Of a stretch of 39,263 nucleotides of DNA, positions 15,762-24,960 are shown one piece after another (the stretch's first letter is position 1; each line of letters starts with the position of its first letter). A program made the translations under genes and the position numbers. The notes below the pieces were generated by a model. That model worked only from the letters and a program-made list of their open reading frames with translations, had not been told where the DNA came from and did no database searches. The DNA lies in contig CAIUAY010000268.1 of assembly GCA_903897335.1 (NCBI GenBank), forward strand, positions 1 to 39,263. Reading direction: 5' to 3'. This DNA comes from an uncultured Chromatium sp. (GTDB lineage: Bacteria; Pseudomonadota; Gammaproteobacteria; Chromatiales; Chromatiaceae).

Positions 15762-17834
15762 ATGAGCATCGGATTTTTCAGTTACCTGGCCGCTCTGCTG
15801 GCCTATCTCCTGCTGACAACGCTGCTGATTACCTCCTGGCGTGGCCGTCTGCTTGGCCTGCTCGCGGTGCTGGCGACCCTGGCTACCATCGCTTGGGCGG
15901 TCGTGGCCATGGCACTGCTGGCTGATGTTCAGATCCCTGCGCCTGCCGCTGCGTTTGCCGAACTGGCGCGCAATGCCGCCTGGTTCGTGCTCCTGGTGCA
16001 GATTCTGGTTCACGACCATGAGCGCCGCGTCAGCCGGCGTTGGTTCACTGTCGTGTGGCTGGCGATTGCTCTGGGTGGACTGCTCACGCTGGTGGTGCCG
16101 CTTGGCGTGTCGCGTCTGGGCTTGGCTGCTACAACCGCGACCACAGCCATGCTGTTTGGCTGGACGCTGCAAGCCATCGTCGGGCTGCTGCTGGTCGAAC
16201 AGGTCTTCCGCAACCGGCGGCCACAGCGCCGCTGGGAGCTTAAGCATCTCTGTCTCGGACTGGGCGCGGTCTTTGCCTATGACCTATTTTTCTATTCAGA
16301 TGCACTGCTGATGCAGCGCATCGACCTACAGCTCTGGGAAGCGCGCGGAATCATCAATGCCCTGATCGTGCCGCTGATTGCGGTTTCGGCCGCCAGAAAC
16401 CCTGCCTGGTCGCTGGAGGTGCATGTCTCGCGCCATGTCGTTTTCCATTCGGCCACGTTATCGGGGACGGGCATCTATCTGATGGCGATGGCGGCGGCGG
16501 GTTACTACATCCGTTTTTTCGGTGGCACCTGGGGTGCCATGCTACAAATCAGCTTTCTATTCGCGGCTGGCGTATTACTCTTGCTGCTGCTGTTTTCGGG
16601 ACAGTTGAGATCACGTCTGCGCGTCTTGCTTAACCAGCATTTTTTCAGCCTGAAATATGATTATCGCGAAGAATGGCTGCGCTTTACGCAGGCGCTTTCG
16701 CGCGCTGGCGTGACCCTGCCCGAAGCGGTCATCACGGCGCTGGGCAATATCGTCGAGAGTCCGGCTGGAATGCTCTGGGTCAGCAACGATAATCACGCCT
16801 TCGAGCTGGTGGAATGCATCAACCTGTCTGATCCTGGCGCTCCGCCGCTGTCAGCCAAGCATCCCATGGCGCGCTTTCTGACACAGCGCGGCTGGGTGGT
16901 CGATCTCGATGAATACGCCAGGCAATCAGACCTCTATGATGACTTCGAGGAACCAGACTGGCTGGCGCGGGTGCCCGCTGCCTGGCTGATCATCCCGTTA
17001 TTCTTCCGCGACCAGATGTGCGGTTTCGTCGTCCTCACCCATCCCGCCATCAAACGCCCGCTCAACTGGGAAGATCGCTCGCTGCTGCGTACCGCCGGAC
17101 AGCAGGCTGCCGTGCATGTCGCCCAGCATCTTGCCAGTCAGGCGCTACTACGCGCACGTCAGTTCGAAGCATTCAGCCAGCTCTCTGCCTATGTCGCGCA
17201 CGACCTCAAAAATCTGTTGGCACAGCAGTCGCTCATCGTCTCCAATGCCGAGAAACACCGGCATAATCCCGCCTTTATTGAGGATGTGATCACGACGGTG
17301 AAGAGTTCAGTCGAGCGCATGAACCGCCTGATGAACCAGTTACGCAGCGGGGTACGTGGCGAACAGCAGACCCGGCTGCGGTTGGCGGACGTGCTGCGCG
17401 AGGCCATGGCCGCGCATGGCACCCGCGACCCCAAACCGCAGGCAGAGCCGTTGTGCGAGGAACTGTTCCTGGATGCCGACCGCGAGCGTTTGCGAACCGT
17501 CTTTGGGCACCTGATCCTGAATGCTCAGGATGCCACGGCGCCGGATGGCCACGTCATTGTCCGGCTGTGGCCTGATGGCCATCAGGCCGTGATCGAGATC
17601 GAGGACACGGGAGCCGGGATGTCTGTCGAGTTCATTCACACACGTCTGTTTCAGCCCTTTGATTCAACCAAAGGGCTGACCGGCATGGGTATCGGCGCAT
17701 TCGAAAGCCGTGAGTTTATCCGTCTGCTTGGTGGCGACCTGATTGCACAGAGTACGCCCGGACAGGGTACCCTGATGCGCATCCGGCTACCCTGCGTCCA
17801 GTTGATGGATGTTGGCGCGGATCAGGCAAGGTGA
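15762..17834 (+). CDS. prsK: PrsK, PEP-CTERM/XrtA-system membrane histidine kinase
   Basis: Sensor kinase of 690 residues. The N-terminal 290 residues are a multi-pass membrane region (about eight hydrophobic segments), followed by a GAF-like domain (about 310-460), a dimerisation/phosphoacceptor helix with H480 in AYVAHDLKNLLAQQS, and an ATPase domain with the N box HLILNAQDA, DTGAGM and GMGIGAFESREFI. The architecture matches PrsK (TIGR02916). Known family role: paired with PrsR, it controls PEP-CTERM and EPS genes through sigma54. The stop TGA is 6 bases before the prsR start and the prsR ribosome binding site overlaps the end of prsK, so the two are coupled. The sensed signal is unknown; the membrane domain has no large periplasmic loop, suggesting sensing within or near the membrane. 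Confidence 0.95.
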   Translation: MSIGFFSYLAALLAYLLLTTLLITSWRGRLLGLLAVLATLATIAWAVVAMALLADVQIPAPAAAFAELARNAAWFVLLVQILVHDHERRVSRRWFTVVWLAIALGGLLTLVVPLGVSRLGLAATTATTAMLFGWTLQAIVGLLLVEQVFRNRRPQRRWELKHLCLGLGAVFAYDLFFYSDALLMQRIDLQLWEARGIINALIVPLIAVSAARNPAWSLEVHVSRHVVFHSATLSGTGIYLMAMAAAGYYIRFFGGTWGAMLQISFLFAAGVLLLLLLFSGQLRSRLRVLLNQHFFSLKYDYREEWLRFTQALSRAGVTLPEAVITALGNIVESPAGMLWVSNDNHAFELVECINLSDPGAPPLSAKHPMARFLTQRGWVVDLDEYARQSDLYDDFEEPDWLARVPAAWLIIPLFFRDQMCGFVVLTHPAIKRPLNWEDRSLLRTAGQQAAVHVAQHLASQALLRARQFEAFSQLSAYVAHDLKNLLAQQSLIVSNAEKHRHNPAFIEDVITTVKSSVERMNRLMNQLRSGVRGEQQTRLRLADVLREAMAAHGTRDPKPQAEPLCEELFLDADRERLRTVFGHLILNAQDATAPDGHVIVRLWPDGHQAVIEIEDTGAGMSVEFIHTRLFQPFDSTKGLTGMGIGAFESREFIRLLGGDLIAQSTPGQGTLMRIRLPCVQLMDVGADQAR

Positions 17835-17840
17835 CTCAAC

Positions 17841-19202
17841 GTGAAAAAAATTAAAAAGCGTCTGCTCGTCATTGAAGATGATCCAGGGCTACAGAGTCAG
17901 TTACGCTGGTGTTTTGATGGCTTTGAGGTGTTCTTGGCAGGTGATCGCGTTGAAGCACTGACACAGTTTCACAAATGCCAGCCAAGCGTGGTCACGCTCG
18001 ACTTGGGTCTGCCGCCCGATCCTGGTGGAGTCAGCGAAGGCATGGCGACTCTGGAAGAAATCATCGCGCTCGCTCCCGCGACCAAAGTGATCGTGGTGAC
18101 TGGCAATGATGACCGCCGCAATGCCGTCCAGGCGATCAGCCTTGGTGCCTATGATTTTTATCTCAAGCCAATCGACGCTGAAACCCTGAGCCTGGTCGTC
18201 GAGCGGGCATACCGTCTGTCTCAGTTGGAGCTGGAAAATCGCGAGCTGCAAAGTGTCCAGCAAGCATCGCCATTGCGTGGCATCATCGCATCCAGTCCAC
18301 AGATGCTTGCGGTCTGTCGCAGTACTGAAAAAATGGCCACCACGGATGCCACCGTGCTTCTCCTCGGCGAAAGTGGCACCGGCAAGGAACTCTTTGCGCG
18401 CGCAATCCATGAGATGGGAACCCGCTCGCAGGGCAAGCTCGTCGCCATCAACTGCGCCGCGATCCCCGAACATCTGCTTGAGAGTGAACTCTTTGGTTAT
18501 GAAAAAGGTGCGTTTACCGGAGCGAACCGGCAGGTTCTCGGTAAGATTGAATATGCCGATGGAGGCACCCTGTTCCTCGATGAAATTGGTGATCTACCGC
18601 AGTTGCTTCAGTCCAAACTCCTGCGGTTTTTACAGGAGCGGGTGATCGAGCGCGTCGGCGGGCGTCAGGAGATTGCCGTCGATCTGCGGGTGGTCTGCGC
18701 CACGCATCAGGATCTCAACGCACGGATTACAGAGGGGCTGTTTCGCCAGGATCTCTTCTATCGCATCAGCGAAATGACCATTCATCTGCCACCGCTACGC
18801 GAACGTGATGGCGATATCCTGCTGCTCGCCAAGGCATTTCTTGCGAAATATAATCGGGAATTCAAAAAAACGATCCGTGGTTTCACGAAGGATGCCATCA
18901 CCGTGATTGAACAGCACCTCTGGCCGGGTAACGTGCGTGAAATCGAGAGCCGGATCAAGCGGGCGGTGATCATGTCCGAAGGACAGCGCATTTCGCCGAC
19001 TGACCTGGAACTCGCGCCACCCGATGAACCGGAAGAGCGCATGCTCAGTCTACAGGACGTCCGCGAACGGGCAGAAATCCAGGCCATTCAACGTTCACTG
19101 GTGATGTATGACGGGAATATCTCACTGGCGGCAAAAGCATTAAGCATCACGCGCCCAACGCTCTACGCGCTGCTTGAAAAATATAATCTCAAGCATTTTT
19201 AA
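17841..19202 (+). CDS. prsR: PrsR, sigma54-dependent response regulator of the XrtA/PEP-CTERM system
   Basis: NtrC-family activator of 453 residues. Receiver at about 7-125 (phospho-acceptor D54 in TLDLGLPP, with the DPGG extension typical of this subfamily), AAA+ domain with Walker A GESGTGKE (176-183), the sigma54-contacting GAFTGA loop (223-228) and Walker [12 protein letters not shown], and a C-terminal helix-turn-helix ([20 protein letters not shown]). This matches TIGR02915. Phosphorylated by PrsK, it should activate sigma54 promoters upstream of EPS and PEP-CTERM genes. The start is GTG, with AAGGTGA 6 bases before it. The tandem dyads at 13573-13610 are candidate binding sites. A terminator-like hairpin follows the stop. 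Confidence 0.96.
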   Translation: MKKIKKRLLVIEDDPGLQSQLRWCFDGFEVFLAGDRVEALTQFHKCQPSVVTLDLGLPPDPGGVSEGMATLEEIIALAPATKVIVVTGNDDRRNAVQAISLGAYDFYLKPIDAETLSLVVERAYRLSQLELENRELQSVQQASPLRGIIASSPQMLAVCRSTEKMATTDATVLLLGESGTGKELFARAIHEMGTRSQGKLVAINCAAIPEHLLESELFGYEKGAFTGANRQVLGKIEYADGGTLFLDEIGDLPQLLQSKLLRFLQERVIERVGGRQEIAVDLRVVCATHQDLNARITEGLFRQDLFYRISEMTIHLPPLRERDGDILLLAKAFLAKYNREFKKTIRGFTKDAITVIEQHLWPGNVREIESRIKRAVIMSEGQRISPTDLELAPPDEPEERMLSLQDVRERAEIQAIQRSLVMYDGNISLAAKALSITRPTLYALLEKYNLKHF

Positions 19203-19212
19203 GCGAGTATCT

Positions 19213-19240
19213 GGCGCGTCTAAAAAAAGACGGCGTTTTA
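19213..19240 (+). terminator. Terminator-like hairpin after prsR
   Basis: CGTCT (19217-19221) and AGACG (19228-19232) form a 5-bp stem around an A6 loop, with possible extension through a bulge, followed by GGCGTTTTA. The stem is short and the T-run has only four bases, so termination may be partial. It would separate prsR from the export operon starting at 19338. I found no convincing promoter in the remaining 19241-19337. Confidence 0.45.
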
Positions 19241-19337
19241 ATGCCACAGCGATTGCTCACATGAGACATTCGGCTGAGAATAAGGCACGATCCGTCGCAT
19301 CCGTCCGGTTCAGGAACAGGCTTTCCGGGAGATCGCA

Positions 19338-19982
19338 TTGAGAATGTATCCAGCATCAATCAAGAGCATTGCGCTCCTGGCAGGCACCTGTCTTTTGCTT
19401 GTGGCAGGATGCGCCATGAACAGCAAAAGTTATCCGCCGGTGCCACCTGACCAGCGTGAGCTAACGGTTCAGGACGGCTATTTTTACCAAATCGCGCCGG
19501 GCGACACGGTCAATATTTTCGTCTGGGGCTTAAATGAACTGTCTGGCAGTGTTCCGGTGCGCCCGGATGGCATGTTGACGACCCCCCTGATCGAAGACAT
19601 GCAGGCCAGCGGCAAGACGCCTTCGCAGCTTGCACGCGATCTCGAAAAGCAGTTTGCCACCTATGTACGCTCACCTATCGTCACCGTGATCGTCAACGGT
19701 TTTGTCGGTCTCCCGACGCAGCAAGTGCGGATCATCGGAGAGGCCATGAAACCGGCTGCCGTCCCTTTTCGCAAACACATGACCCTGCTTGATCTCATGA
19801 TCGAGGTCGGTGGACTGACCGAATTCGCTTCGGGAAACAAAGCGGTTCTCGTCCGTTATTACGGTGGTCAGCAGCGTCAGTATTCGGTGCATCTTGATGA
19901 CCTGATTCGCCATGGCAAGATCGCTGAGAATGTCAGTCTGTTGCCAGGCGATATCCTGATTATTCCTGAGGCATGGTTCTAA
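19338..19982 (+). CDS. XrtA-system polysaccharide export lipoprotein (Wza-like)
   Basis: A 214-residue outer-membrane polysaccharide export protein of the PEP-CTERM subfamily (TIGR03027 type). The lipoprotein signal ends in LLLVAGC (Cys25). The polysaccharide-export domain begins at YQIAPGDTVNIFVWG and is followed by a single SLBB-like segment (QVRIIGEAMKPAAVPFRKHM, then TLLDLMIEVGGLTEFA). The C-terminus keeps LLPGDILIIPEAWF. It is much shorter than E. coli Wza, as usual in this subfamily, and probably cooperates with the beta-barrel protein encoded at 22540. The TTG start is chosen because GGGAG lies 6 bases upstream; ATG at 19344 would shorten it by two residues. It is the first gene of the biosynthetic run 19338-31767. 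Confidence 0.93.
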   Translation: MRMYPASIKSIALLAGTCLLLVAGCAMNSKSYPPVPPDQRELTVQDGYFYQIAPGDTVNIFVWGLNELSGSVPVRPDGMLTTPLIEDMQASGKTPSQLARDLEKQFATYVRSPIVTVIVNGFVGLPTQQVRIIGEAMKPAAVPFRKHMTLLDLMIEVGGLTEFASGNKAVLVRYYGGQQRQYSVHLDDLIRHGKIAENVSLLPGDILIIPEAWF

Positions 19983-19985
19983 ACG

Positions 19986-21527
19986 ATGCAAGAGGTTCTG
20001 GCACAGATATTTGGTTATGCGCGAGGCATGTGGCGCCACCGCTGGCTAGCGCTTGTGCTAGCCTGGCTGATTGCGATTGCTGGATGGATTGTCGTCTCGA
20101 AAATACCTGATGAATTCAATGCAACAGCGCGGGTTTTCGTCGACACCAACAGCGTACTGCGTCCACTGCTGCAGGGTCTAACCGTACAGCCCGACCTCGT
20201 GCAGCGCGTCGCACTGATGAGCCGGATGCTGCTGAGCCGACCGAATCTGGAAAAGGTCGTGAGCATGAGTGATCTCGATCTGAGTACGCACAGCCAACAG
20301 GAGAAAGAGAAACTCATTTCGGATCTTGGCGACAAGATCAAAATCATGGGAGATCGCTCGAATGCGTCGCTCTATACCATCTCATTCGAGAACCGTAATC
20401 CTGACGTTGCCAAGAAAGTCGTGCAGTCATTGGTTTCGATCTTCATTGAAGAAACCCTGGTCGGCGATCAGCAAGCCTCATCTACGGCGCAGGATTTTCT
20501 GGACAAAGAGATCAGTGAATACGAATCGCGTTTGCGTGAGTCTGAACAGAAACTGGCTGATTTCAAACGTAAAAATGCAGGATTGATGTCAGGAGAGCAG
20601 GGCGGGTTTTATACGAATCTGGAAGCGGCGCGAGCTGGACTCAAAGATGCTGAACTGGCACTGCGCGAGGCAAAGTGGCGCCGCGATGAATTGAACTTTC
20701 AACTTGAATCACAGGATCAGGCGTTTATTTCTAATATCGATGCGGTTCCAGATCAGCAGCTCGAAGATCCGCGCATCGTCGCCCTCCAATCCAGGTTAGA
20801 TGACCTCCTGTTGCGTTACACCGAGAAACATCCCGATGTCCTGGAGCTGCGGCGACAGATCGAGGAGAGCCGCGCCCGCAATAAACAGAAGATCGTCGCG
20901 AGTCGCACGGATCGCGCAACCGGAACGGTGCAGGCCGATACCGTCTATGGCAACCTGCGGGTAGCCTTGAGCGAGGCAGACACCCAGATTGCCGCCATGA
21001 AAGCGCGTGTTGAGGATTATTCGGGGCGCGTCAAGACGCTTGAAGAGCAAATCGACAGCATCCCGCGCATCGAGGCCGAACTGAAGCAACTGACCAGAAA
21101 TTATGCGGCAATTGCCGAACAGCATAAATCGCTTCAGGAACGCCGCGAGACCGCCAGACTCTCGACACAGGTCGAAAAAACGTCTGAAGGCGTCAAGTTT
21201 CGCGTGATCGATCCACCCTTTGCGCCGCTCAAACCCTCTGCTCCCAATCGGCTCATGCTGTCTGCCGCCGTGCTGCTGGCAGCACTTGGCGCCGGTCTGG
21301 CGGCGGCTCTGGCCATGGATCTGCTCAGACCAACCTTTGATGATCGTGGACAGCTCAACCGCGTGACGGGTCTTCCCGTGCTGGGCACCGTGGCACTCGT
21401 GCAGTCGTTCGCCGACCGGCGTCGGGAACGCATGATGCTAATCCCGTTTTTTGCCATGGTCGCTGGGCTGGTGGTGGCGTTCATCCTGGTCGTCACGGTT
21501 CTGCCGCTCCTGCGCGGCCTGATTTAG
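19986..21527 (+). CDS. XrtA-system polysaccharide chain-length determinant (Wzz/PCP-like)
   Basis: A 513-residue inner-membrane co-polymerase. The N-terminal TM at about 18-37 is followed by the Wzz domain (FNATARVFVDTNSVLRPLL) and a long periplasmic coiled-coil region (about 170-400, e.g. EISEYESRLRESEQKLADFK). A PCP-type motif close to the second TM (FAPLKPSAPNRLMLSAAVLL, about 412-440) precedes a third hydrophobic segment at the C-terminus (about 487-511). This matches the TIGR03007 family. It lacks the C-terminal kinase; that function is supplied by the separate tyrosine autokinase encoded 33 bases downstream. It starts 3 bases after the export gene's stop, consistent with one operon. Confidence 0.94.
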   Translation: MQEVLAQIFGYARGMWRHRWLALVLAWLIAIAGWIVVSKIPDEFNATARVFVDTNSVLRPLLQGLTVQPDLVQRVALMSRMLLSRPNLEKVVSMSDLDLSTHSQQEKEKLISDLGDKIKIMGDRSNASLYTISFENRNPDVAKKVVQSLVSIFIEETLVGDQQASSTAQDFLDKEISEYESRLRESEQKLADFKRKNAGLMSGEQGGFYTNLEAARAGLKDAELALREAKWRRDELNFQLESQDQAFISNIDAVPDQQLEDPRIVALQSRLDDLLLRYTEKHPDVLELRRQIEESRARNKQKIVASRTDRATGTVQADTVYGNLRVALSEADTQIAAMKARVEDYSGRVKTLEEQIDSIPRIEAELKQLTRNYAAIAEQHKSLQERRETARLSTQVEKTSEGVKFRVIDPPFAPLKPSAPNRLMLSAAVLLAALGAGLAAALAMDLLRPTFDDRGQLNRVTGLPVLGTVALVQSFADRRRERMMLIPFFAMVAGLVVAFILVVTVLPLLRGLI

Positions 21528-21560
21528 TCCAAACTTTTTTACTATGGCTGGAACACTTCC

Positions 21561-22520
21561 GTGAGCACCATTCAAAAAGCGCTGGAAAAATTTCAGCAGC
21601 AAACGGCTCTGCCCGCGACGGGCGAGATTCTGACGCCGCATGAGAATGCCAGCCCTCCTGGGCACTCACGCCAGATGCACGCTGAACCGGGTGATACCCC
21701 GCCCATGAACAGAGAACAGGAACGGATACACCGTCTGGCGCTTGACCAGCTCCGCCAGCTTGGAATCCTGACGCCGGATGCGACGCGCTCCCAGTTGGCC
21801 GAAGAATACCGTCTGATCAAACGTCCCTTGCTGCTTAATGTCGACCGCAAAGGCGCAGACATCGTCGATAACGCGAATCTGATCATGGTTACAAGCGCCC
21901 TACCCGGTGAAGGCAAGACTTTTACCGCAATCAATCTGGCCATGAGCATTGCCATGGAGCAGGATCGCACCGTGCTTCTGGTCGATGGTGATGTCGCCAA
22001 GCCCACGGCAGCGAAACGGCTTGGGATCGATGCTGAACAGGGTCTGATCGACATCCTGGCCGGTTCAACGCTCTCCATCGCAGACGTGCTGGTAAGAACG
22101 GATATCCCCAACATGCGGGTCATGCCGGCTGGCAGCAAACATGAGCGCGCCACCGAACTCCTGGCCAGCGAGCGGATGACGCGGATCATGGAAGAACTCT
22201 CAACCCGTTACCGTGACCGGATCGTGATCTTTGACTCGCCGCCGCTCCTGCTTTCCAGCGAAAGCGCGGCACTCGCAGCGATGATGGGTCAGATCATCAT
22301 GGTCGTCGCGGCAGAACAGACCTTGCAGCATGTGGCCGCTGATGCACTGAGCAGACTGGGACGGGACAAGATCAAAGGTCTGGTCTTAAACAAATACCGG
22401 GCAAGTCTCGGCAACCGTTATGGTACTGGCTATGGCTATGGCTATGGCTATGGCTATGGCTATGGTCATTCGCAGGATGCGGCCGCCTCCCCTTCCCGTC
22501 CGGTTCAAGCGGCCGGGTAA
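21561..22520 (+). CDS. XrtA-associated tyrosine autokinase (BY-kinase)
   Basis: A 319-residue cytoplasmic BY-kinase of the TIGR03018 type. It has Walker A (SALPGEGKTF), Walker A' (VLLVDGDVAKPT) and Walker B (IVIFDSPPLLL) motifs, and a C-terminal tyrosine cluster that is autophosphorylated in this family. The cluster here is unusually regular: after NRYGT come six Gly-Tyr pairs encoded by six perfect GGCTAT repeats, then a short tail. Together with the neighbouring chain-length protein it would reconstitute a split Wzc-like co-polymerase whose phosphorylation state controls polymer length and export. Start GTG; the ribosome binding site (GGAA) is only moderate. Confidence 0.94.
   Translation: MSTIQKALEKFQQQTALPATGEILTPHENASPPGHSRQMHAEPGDTPPMNREQERIHRLALDQLRQLGILTPDATRSQLAEEYRLIKRPLLLNVDRKGADIVDNANLIMVTSALPGEGKTFTAINLAMSIAMEQDRTVLLVDGDVAKPTAAKRLGIDAEQGLIDILAGSTLSIADVLVRTDIPNMRVMPAGSKHERATELLASERMTRIMEELSTRYRDRIVIFDSPPLLLSSESAALAAMMGQIIMVVAAEQTLQHVAADALSRLGRDKIKGLVLNKYRASLGNRYGTGYGYGYGYGYGYGHSQDAAASPSRPVQAAG
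22428..22463 (+). repeat. Hexanucleotide microsatellite (GGCTAT) x6
   Basis: Six uninterrupted copies of GGCTAT (36 bases) lie near the 3' end of the tyrosine autokinase gene, flanked by degenerate copies (GGTACT before, GGTCAT after). The unit is six bases, so slippage would add or remove Gly-Tyr pairs without shifting the frame. Confidence 0.95.
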
Positions 22521-22539
22521 TTATCCGAGGTACCTCTGG

Positions 22540-24021
22540 ATGTTAATGCTGGGGCGACCTGAAAACGGAACAGTGGCCGTGATGCTTCTGTCACTGGCAA
22601 CCCTGTCATCGCATCCCGCCTGGTCGGCAGACTGGACGTTATCTAAACAACTGACGACCCAAGTCACCTATACCGACAATCTGCTGCTGAATGCCACCAA
22701 CAAAAAAAGCGATGTTTATGTCGAGATCACGCCTGGTCTGGTGGTGACTGGCAAAGGACGTCGGTTCAACCTTGATCTGGCTTATTCACCGCAATATCTC
22801 CATTACTTTTCAAGTGGTGAAGACGATGTGCTAAATCATCGCCTTCAGGCCAATGCACAGTCTGAACTTTATCAGGATCATCTGTTCCTCGATGCCAGCG
22901 CAACCGCACAGCAGGAGCTGATCAACGCACTGGGGCCATCCAGCAGGGATGCTATCAATCCAACCGGCAACCTTCAGACGAGCTATACCTATTCACTGGC
23001 TCCACGCTATCAAAACCGTTTTGGTCAGACAGCAAAACTCGATATCGGCGTTGAGAACAACGGTGTCTTTTATTCTGATGTGGGAAGTAACAGCATCGGT
23101 TACAAAAGCCATATCGATCTTTCCAGTGGAACGGCATCTGGCAAACTGAGCTGGGGCATTACTGCTGAACATGAACGAATCGAATACGCAGATAGCGCGT
23201 CCAATCAATTCTCCTATACAACGGTTGCCGATCAGTCCACGACCCAGTTCTCCAAGACCAGCGGTACGCTTGGCTATCAGATCAACCCGCATTGGCATGT
23301 CGATACCCGCGCCGGTTATGAAGATAACAACTATGTCTCGCTGAACGAGACCAGCGGCGCACTCTGGGAGGCATCCAGTCTGTGGACGCCAAGCCCGCGA
23401 ACCTCATTGCGGGCAGGCGTTAGCTATCGCTATTTCGGCTGGGCGCCCGTCCTCGAATTCAGCCACCGCAGCAAGCGTTCAGCCTGGACAGCCAGTTTCA
23501 CGCGGGATGTATCCAGTGCCCGAAATGAGCGGATGCAGAACAATGTTTACAGTTTCAAGGATGCCTTTGGCGAACCTGTCGTTCCCGTCACGGGCGACGC
23601 GCTGACGGTGCTGCCCAATGGATCGATTCCCATCTCATCGACCTTTATCAGCAACACGTTCCAGACAGGCTATACGCTTTCCACCCGCCGCAGCACTTTC
23701 GGCGCTTCTCTTGGCTATGTGCTACGTCAATACGAGGGTTTGACGCAGGATGAAGAGACCGCCAACGCGACGCTTTTCTGGACGCGGCGGCTGACTCAGC
23801 TCACCAGCAGCAATCTGACGCTCGGCTGGGACCGCACTCAACGCCGCGATACCGCTGCTGACAATACGACAGGAACAGGTGATCAGCTCACGGTCAATGC
23901 CGGATTGACGCGCAAACTATCAGAACGCGCTAACCTCGACCTGCAATACCGTTTTCTCGATGGCGCTGACTACAGCGAAAATCGCGTCACGCTTGGTTTG
24001 CGCATGAACTGGTCTGACTGA
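22540..24021 (+). CDS. XrtA-associated outer-membrane beta-barrel protein (TIGR03016 type)
   Basis: A 493-residue protein with a signal peptide (VAVMLLSLATLSSHPAWSA, likely cleaved before DWTLS) followed by many alternating amphipathic beta strands (e.g. TTQVTYTDNLLLNATN, RFNLDLAYSPQYLHYF, RANLDLQYRFLDGADYSE), ending in RVTLGLRMNWSD in the way outer-membrane barrels do. This fits the PEP-CTERM-locus barrel family, thought to form the outer-membrane pore for the polymer. The open frame extends upstream into the kinase gene as a Met-Ala repeat read from the microsatellite, but the real start is most likely the ATG at 22540, with GAGG 9 bases upstream. ATG 22546 is an alternative. Confidence 0.88.
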   Translation: MLMLGRPENGTVAVMLLSLATLSSHPAWSADWTLSKQLTTQVTYTDNLLLNATNKKSDVYVEITPGLVVTGKGRRFNLDLAYSPQYLHYFSSGEDDVLNHRLQANAQSELYQDHLFLDASATAQQELINALGPSSRDAINPTGNLQTSYTYSLAPRYQNRFGQTAKLDIGVENNGVFYSDVGSNSIGYKSHIDLSSGTASGKLSWGITAEHERIEYADSASNQFSYTTVADQSTTQFSKTSGTLGYQINPHWHVDTRAGYEDNNYVSLNETSGALWEASSLWTPSPRTSLRAGVSYRYFGWAPVLEFSHRSKRSAWTASFTRDVSSARNERMQNNVYSFKDAFGEPVVPVTGDALTVLPNGSIPISSTFISNTFQTGYTLSTRRSTFGASLGYVLRQYEGLTQDEETANATLFWTRRLTQLTSSNLTLGWDRTQRRDTAADNTTGTGDQLTVNAGLTRKLSERANLDLQYRFLDGADYSENRVTLGLRMNWSD

Positions 24022-24069
24022 TTCCGGCTCAAGCGATCCATTGATCGCTTTACTCTACATGGCGACCCT

Positions 24070-24960
24070 ATGCAGCCTGACATCCCAACGGAGTTGATCC
24101 GCAATGCATTCACCATTGATGTCGAAGACTATTTCCAGGTCTCCGCCTTCGAGTCCCGGATCAAGCGTGATGACTGGCCTGCCCTGCCCTGCCGGATCGA
24201 ACGTAATCTGGTGCGCATCCTGGGGATCCTCGCTGAACACGGCGTACAGGCGACATTCTTTACACTGGGCTGGATCGCCGAACGCTATCCGCGCCTGATT
24301 CGTGATCTGGTGGCGCAGGGACATGAACTTGCCAGCCACGGCTATGCCCATATCCGGGTGACGCAGCAGGATCGCGCTGCTTTCGCGGCGGATATTCGCC
24401 AGACCAAGGCGCGGCTTGAAGACATTGGTGGCGTCGAAGTACGCGGCTATCGCGCCGCCAGTTATTCCATCGATCAAACCTGTCTCTGGGCGCATGCCGA
24501 ACTGCATGATGCCGGTTATCGTTACAGTTCAAGCATCTACCCCATCCATCATGATCTTTATGGCATCCCTGACGCGCCGCGTTTTATCTATCGCCCGCTG
24601 CCGGACGTACCTGAATTTATCGAGATCCCGATCACGACCACTGAGATACTGGGATATCGCTTCCCCTGTGGTGGCGGTGGTTATTTCCGGCTCTATCCCT
24701 ACGGTCTGTCACGCTGGGCGATTGCACGGGTCAACCGTCTGGATCGGCAGTCCGCGCTCTTTTATTGCCATCCATGGGAGATCGACCCGGAACAGCCGAG
24801 ACCACCTGGACTCAGCCTGAAAACCCGCTTTCGGCATTATGTGAATCTGCACCGCACCGAGTCACGCCTGCACCGCCTGCTGACTGATTTTCAATGGGAT
24901 CGCATGGATCGAATTTTCCTGACAGACGCGATTCATCCACAGGCTGGTGCTGACACATGA
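24070..24960 (+). CDS. XrtA-system polysaccharide deacetylase (NodB fold, DUF3473)
   Basis: A 296-residue carbohydrate esterase family 4 enzyme. The catalytic Asp motif is at the N-terminus (NAFTIDVEDYFQVSAF) and the metal-binding His pair is SHGYAH. The arginine/tyrosine motif is RGYRAASYSI, and the C-terminal DUF3473-like region includes FPCGGGGYFRLYPY and FYCHPWEIDPEQP. This is the TIGR03006 type found in exosortase A loci, expected to remove N-acetyl groups from the EPS or its precursor. No signal peptide is evident. The stop overlaps the FemAB-like gene's start by 4 bases (ATGA), indicating translational coupling. Confidence 0.95.
   Translation: MQPDIPTELIRNAFTIDVEDYFQVSAFESRIKRDDWPALPCRIERNLVRILGILAEHGVQATFFTLGWIAERYPRLIRDLVAQGHELASHGYAHIRVTQQDRAAFAADIRQTKARLEDIGGVEVRGYRAASYSIDQTCLWAHAELHDAGYRYSSSIYPIHHDLYGIPDAPRFIYRPLPDVPEFIEIPITTTEILGYRFPCGGGGYFRLYPYGLSRWAIARVNRLDRQSALFYCHPWEIDPEQPRPPGLSLKTRFRHYVNLHRTESRLHRLLTDFQWDRMDRIFLTDAIHPQAGADT

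Noticed and set aside
19283-19299. Possible sigma54 promoter GGCACGATCCGTCGC before the export operon
   Set aside because: GG and GC are 11 bases apart rather than 10, and the -12 box is poor.
22420-22539. Upstream extension of the beta-barrel gene into the kinase gene
   Set aside because: The extension is a Met-Ala repeat read from the kinase microsatellite and would bury the signal peptide; the ATG at 22540 has a ribosome binding site.
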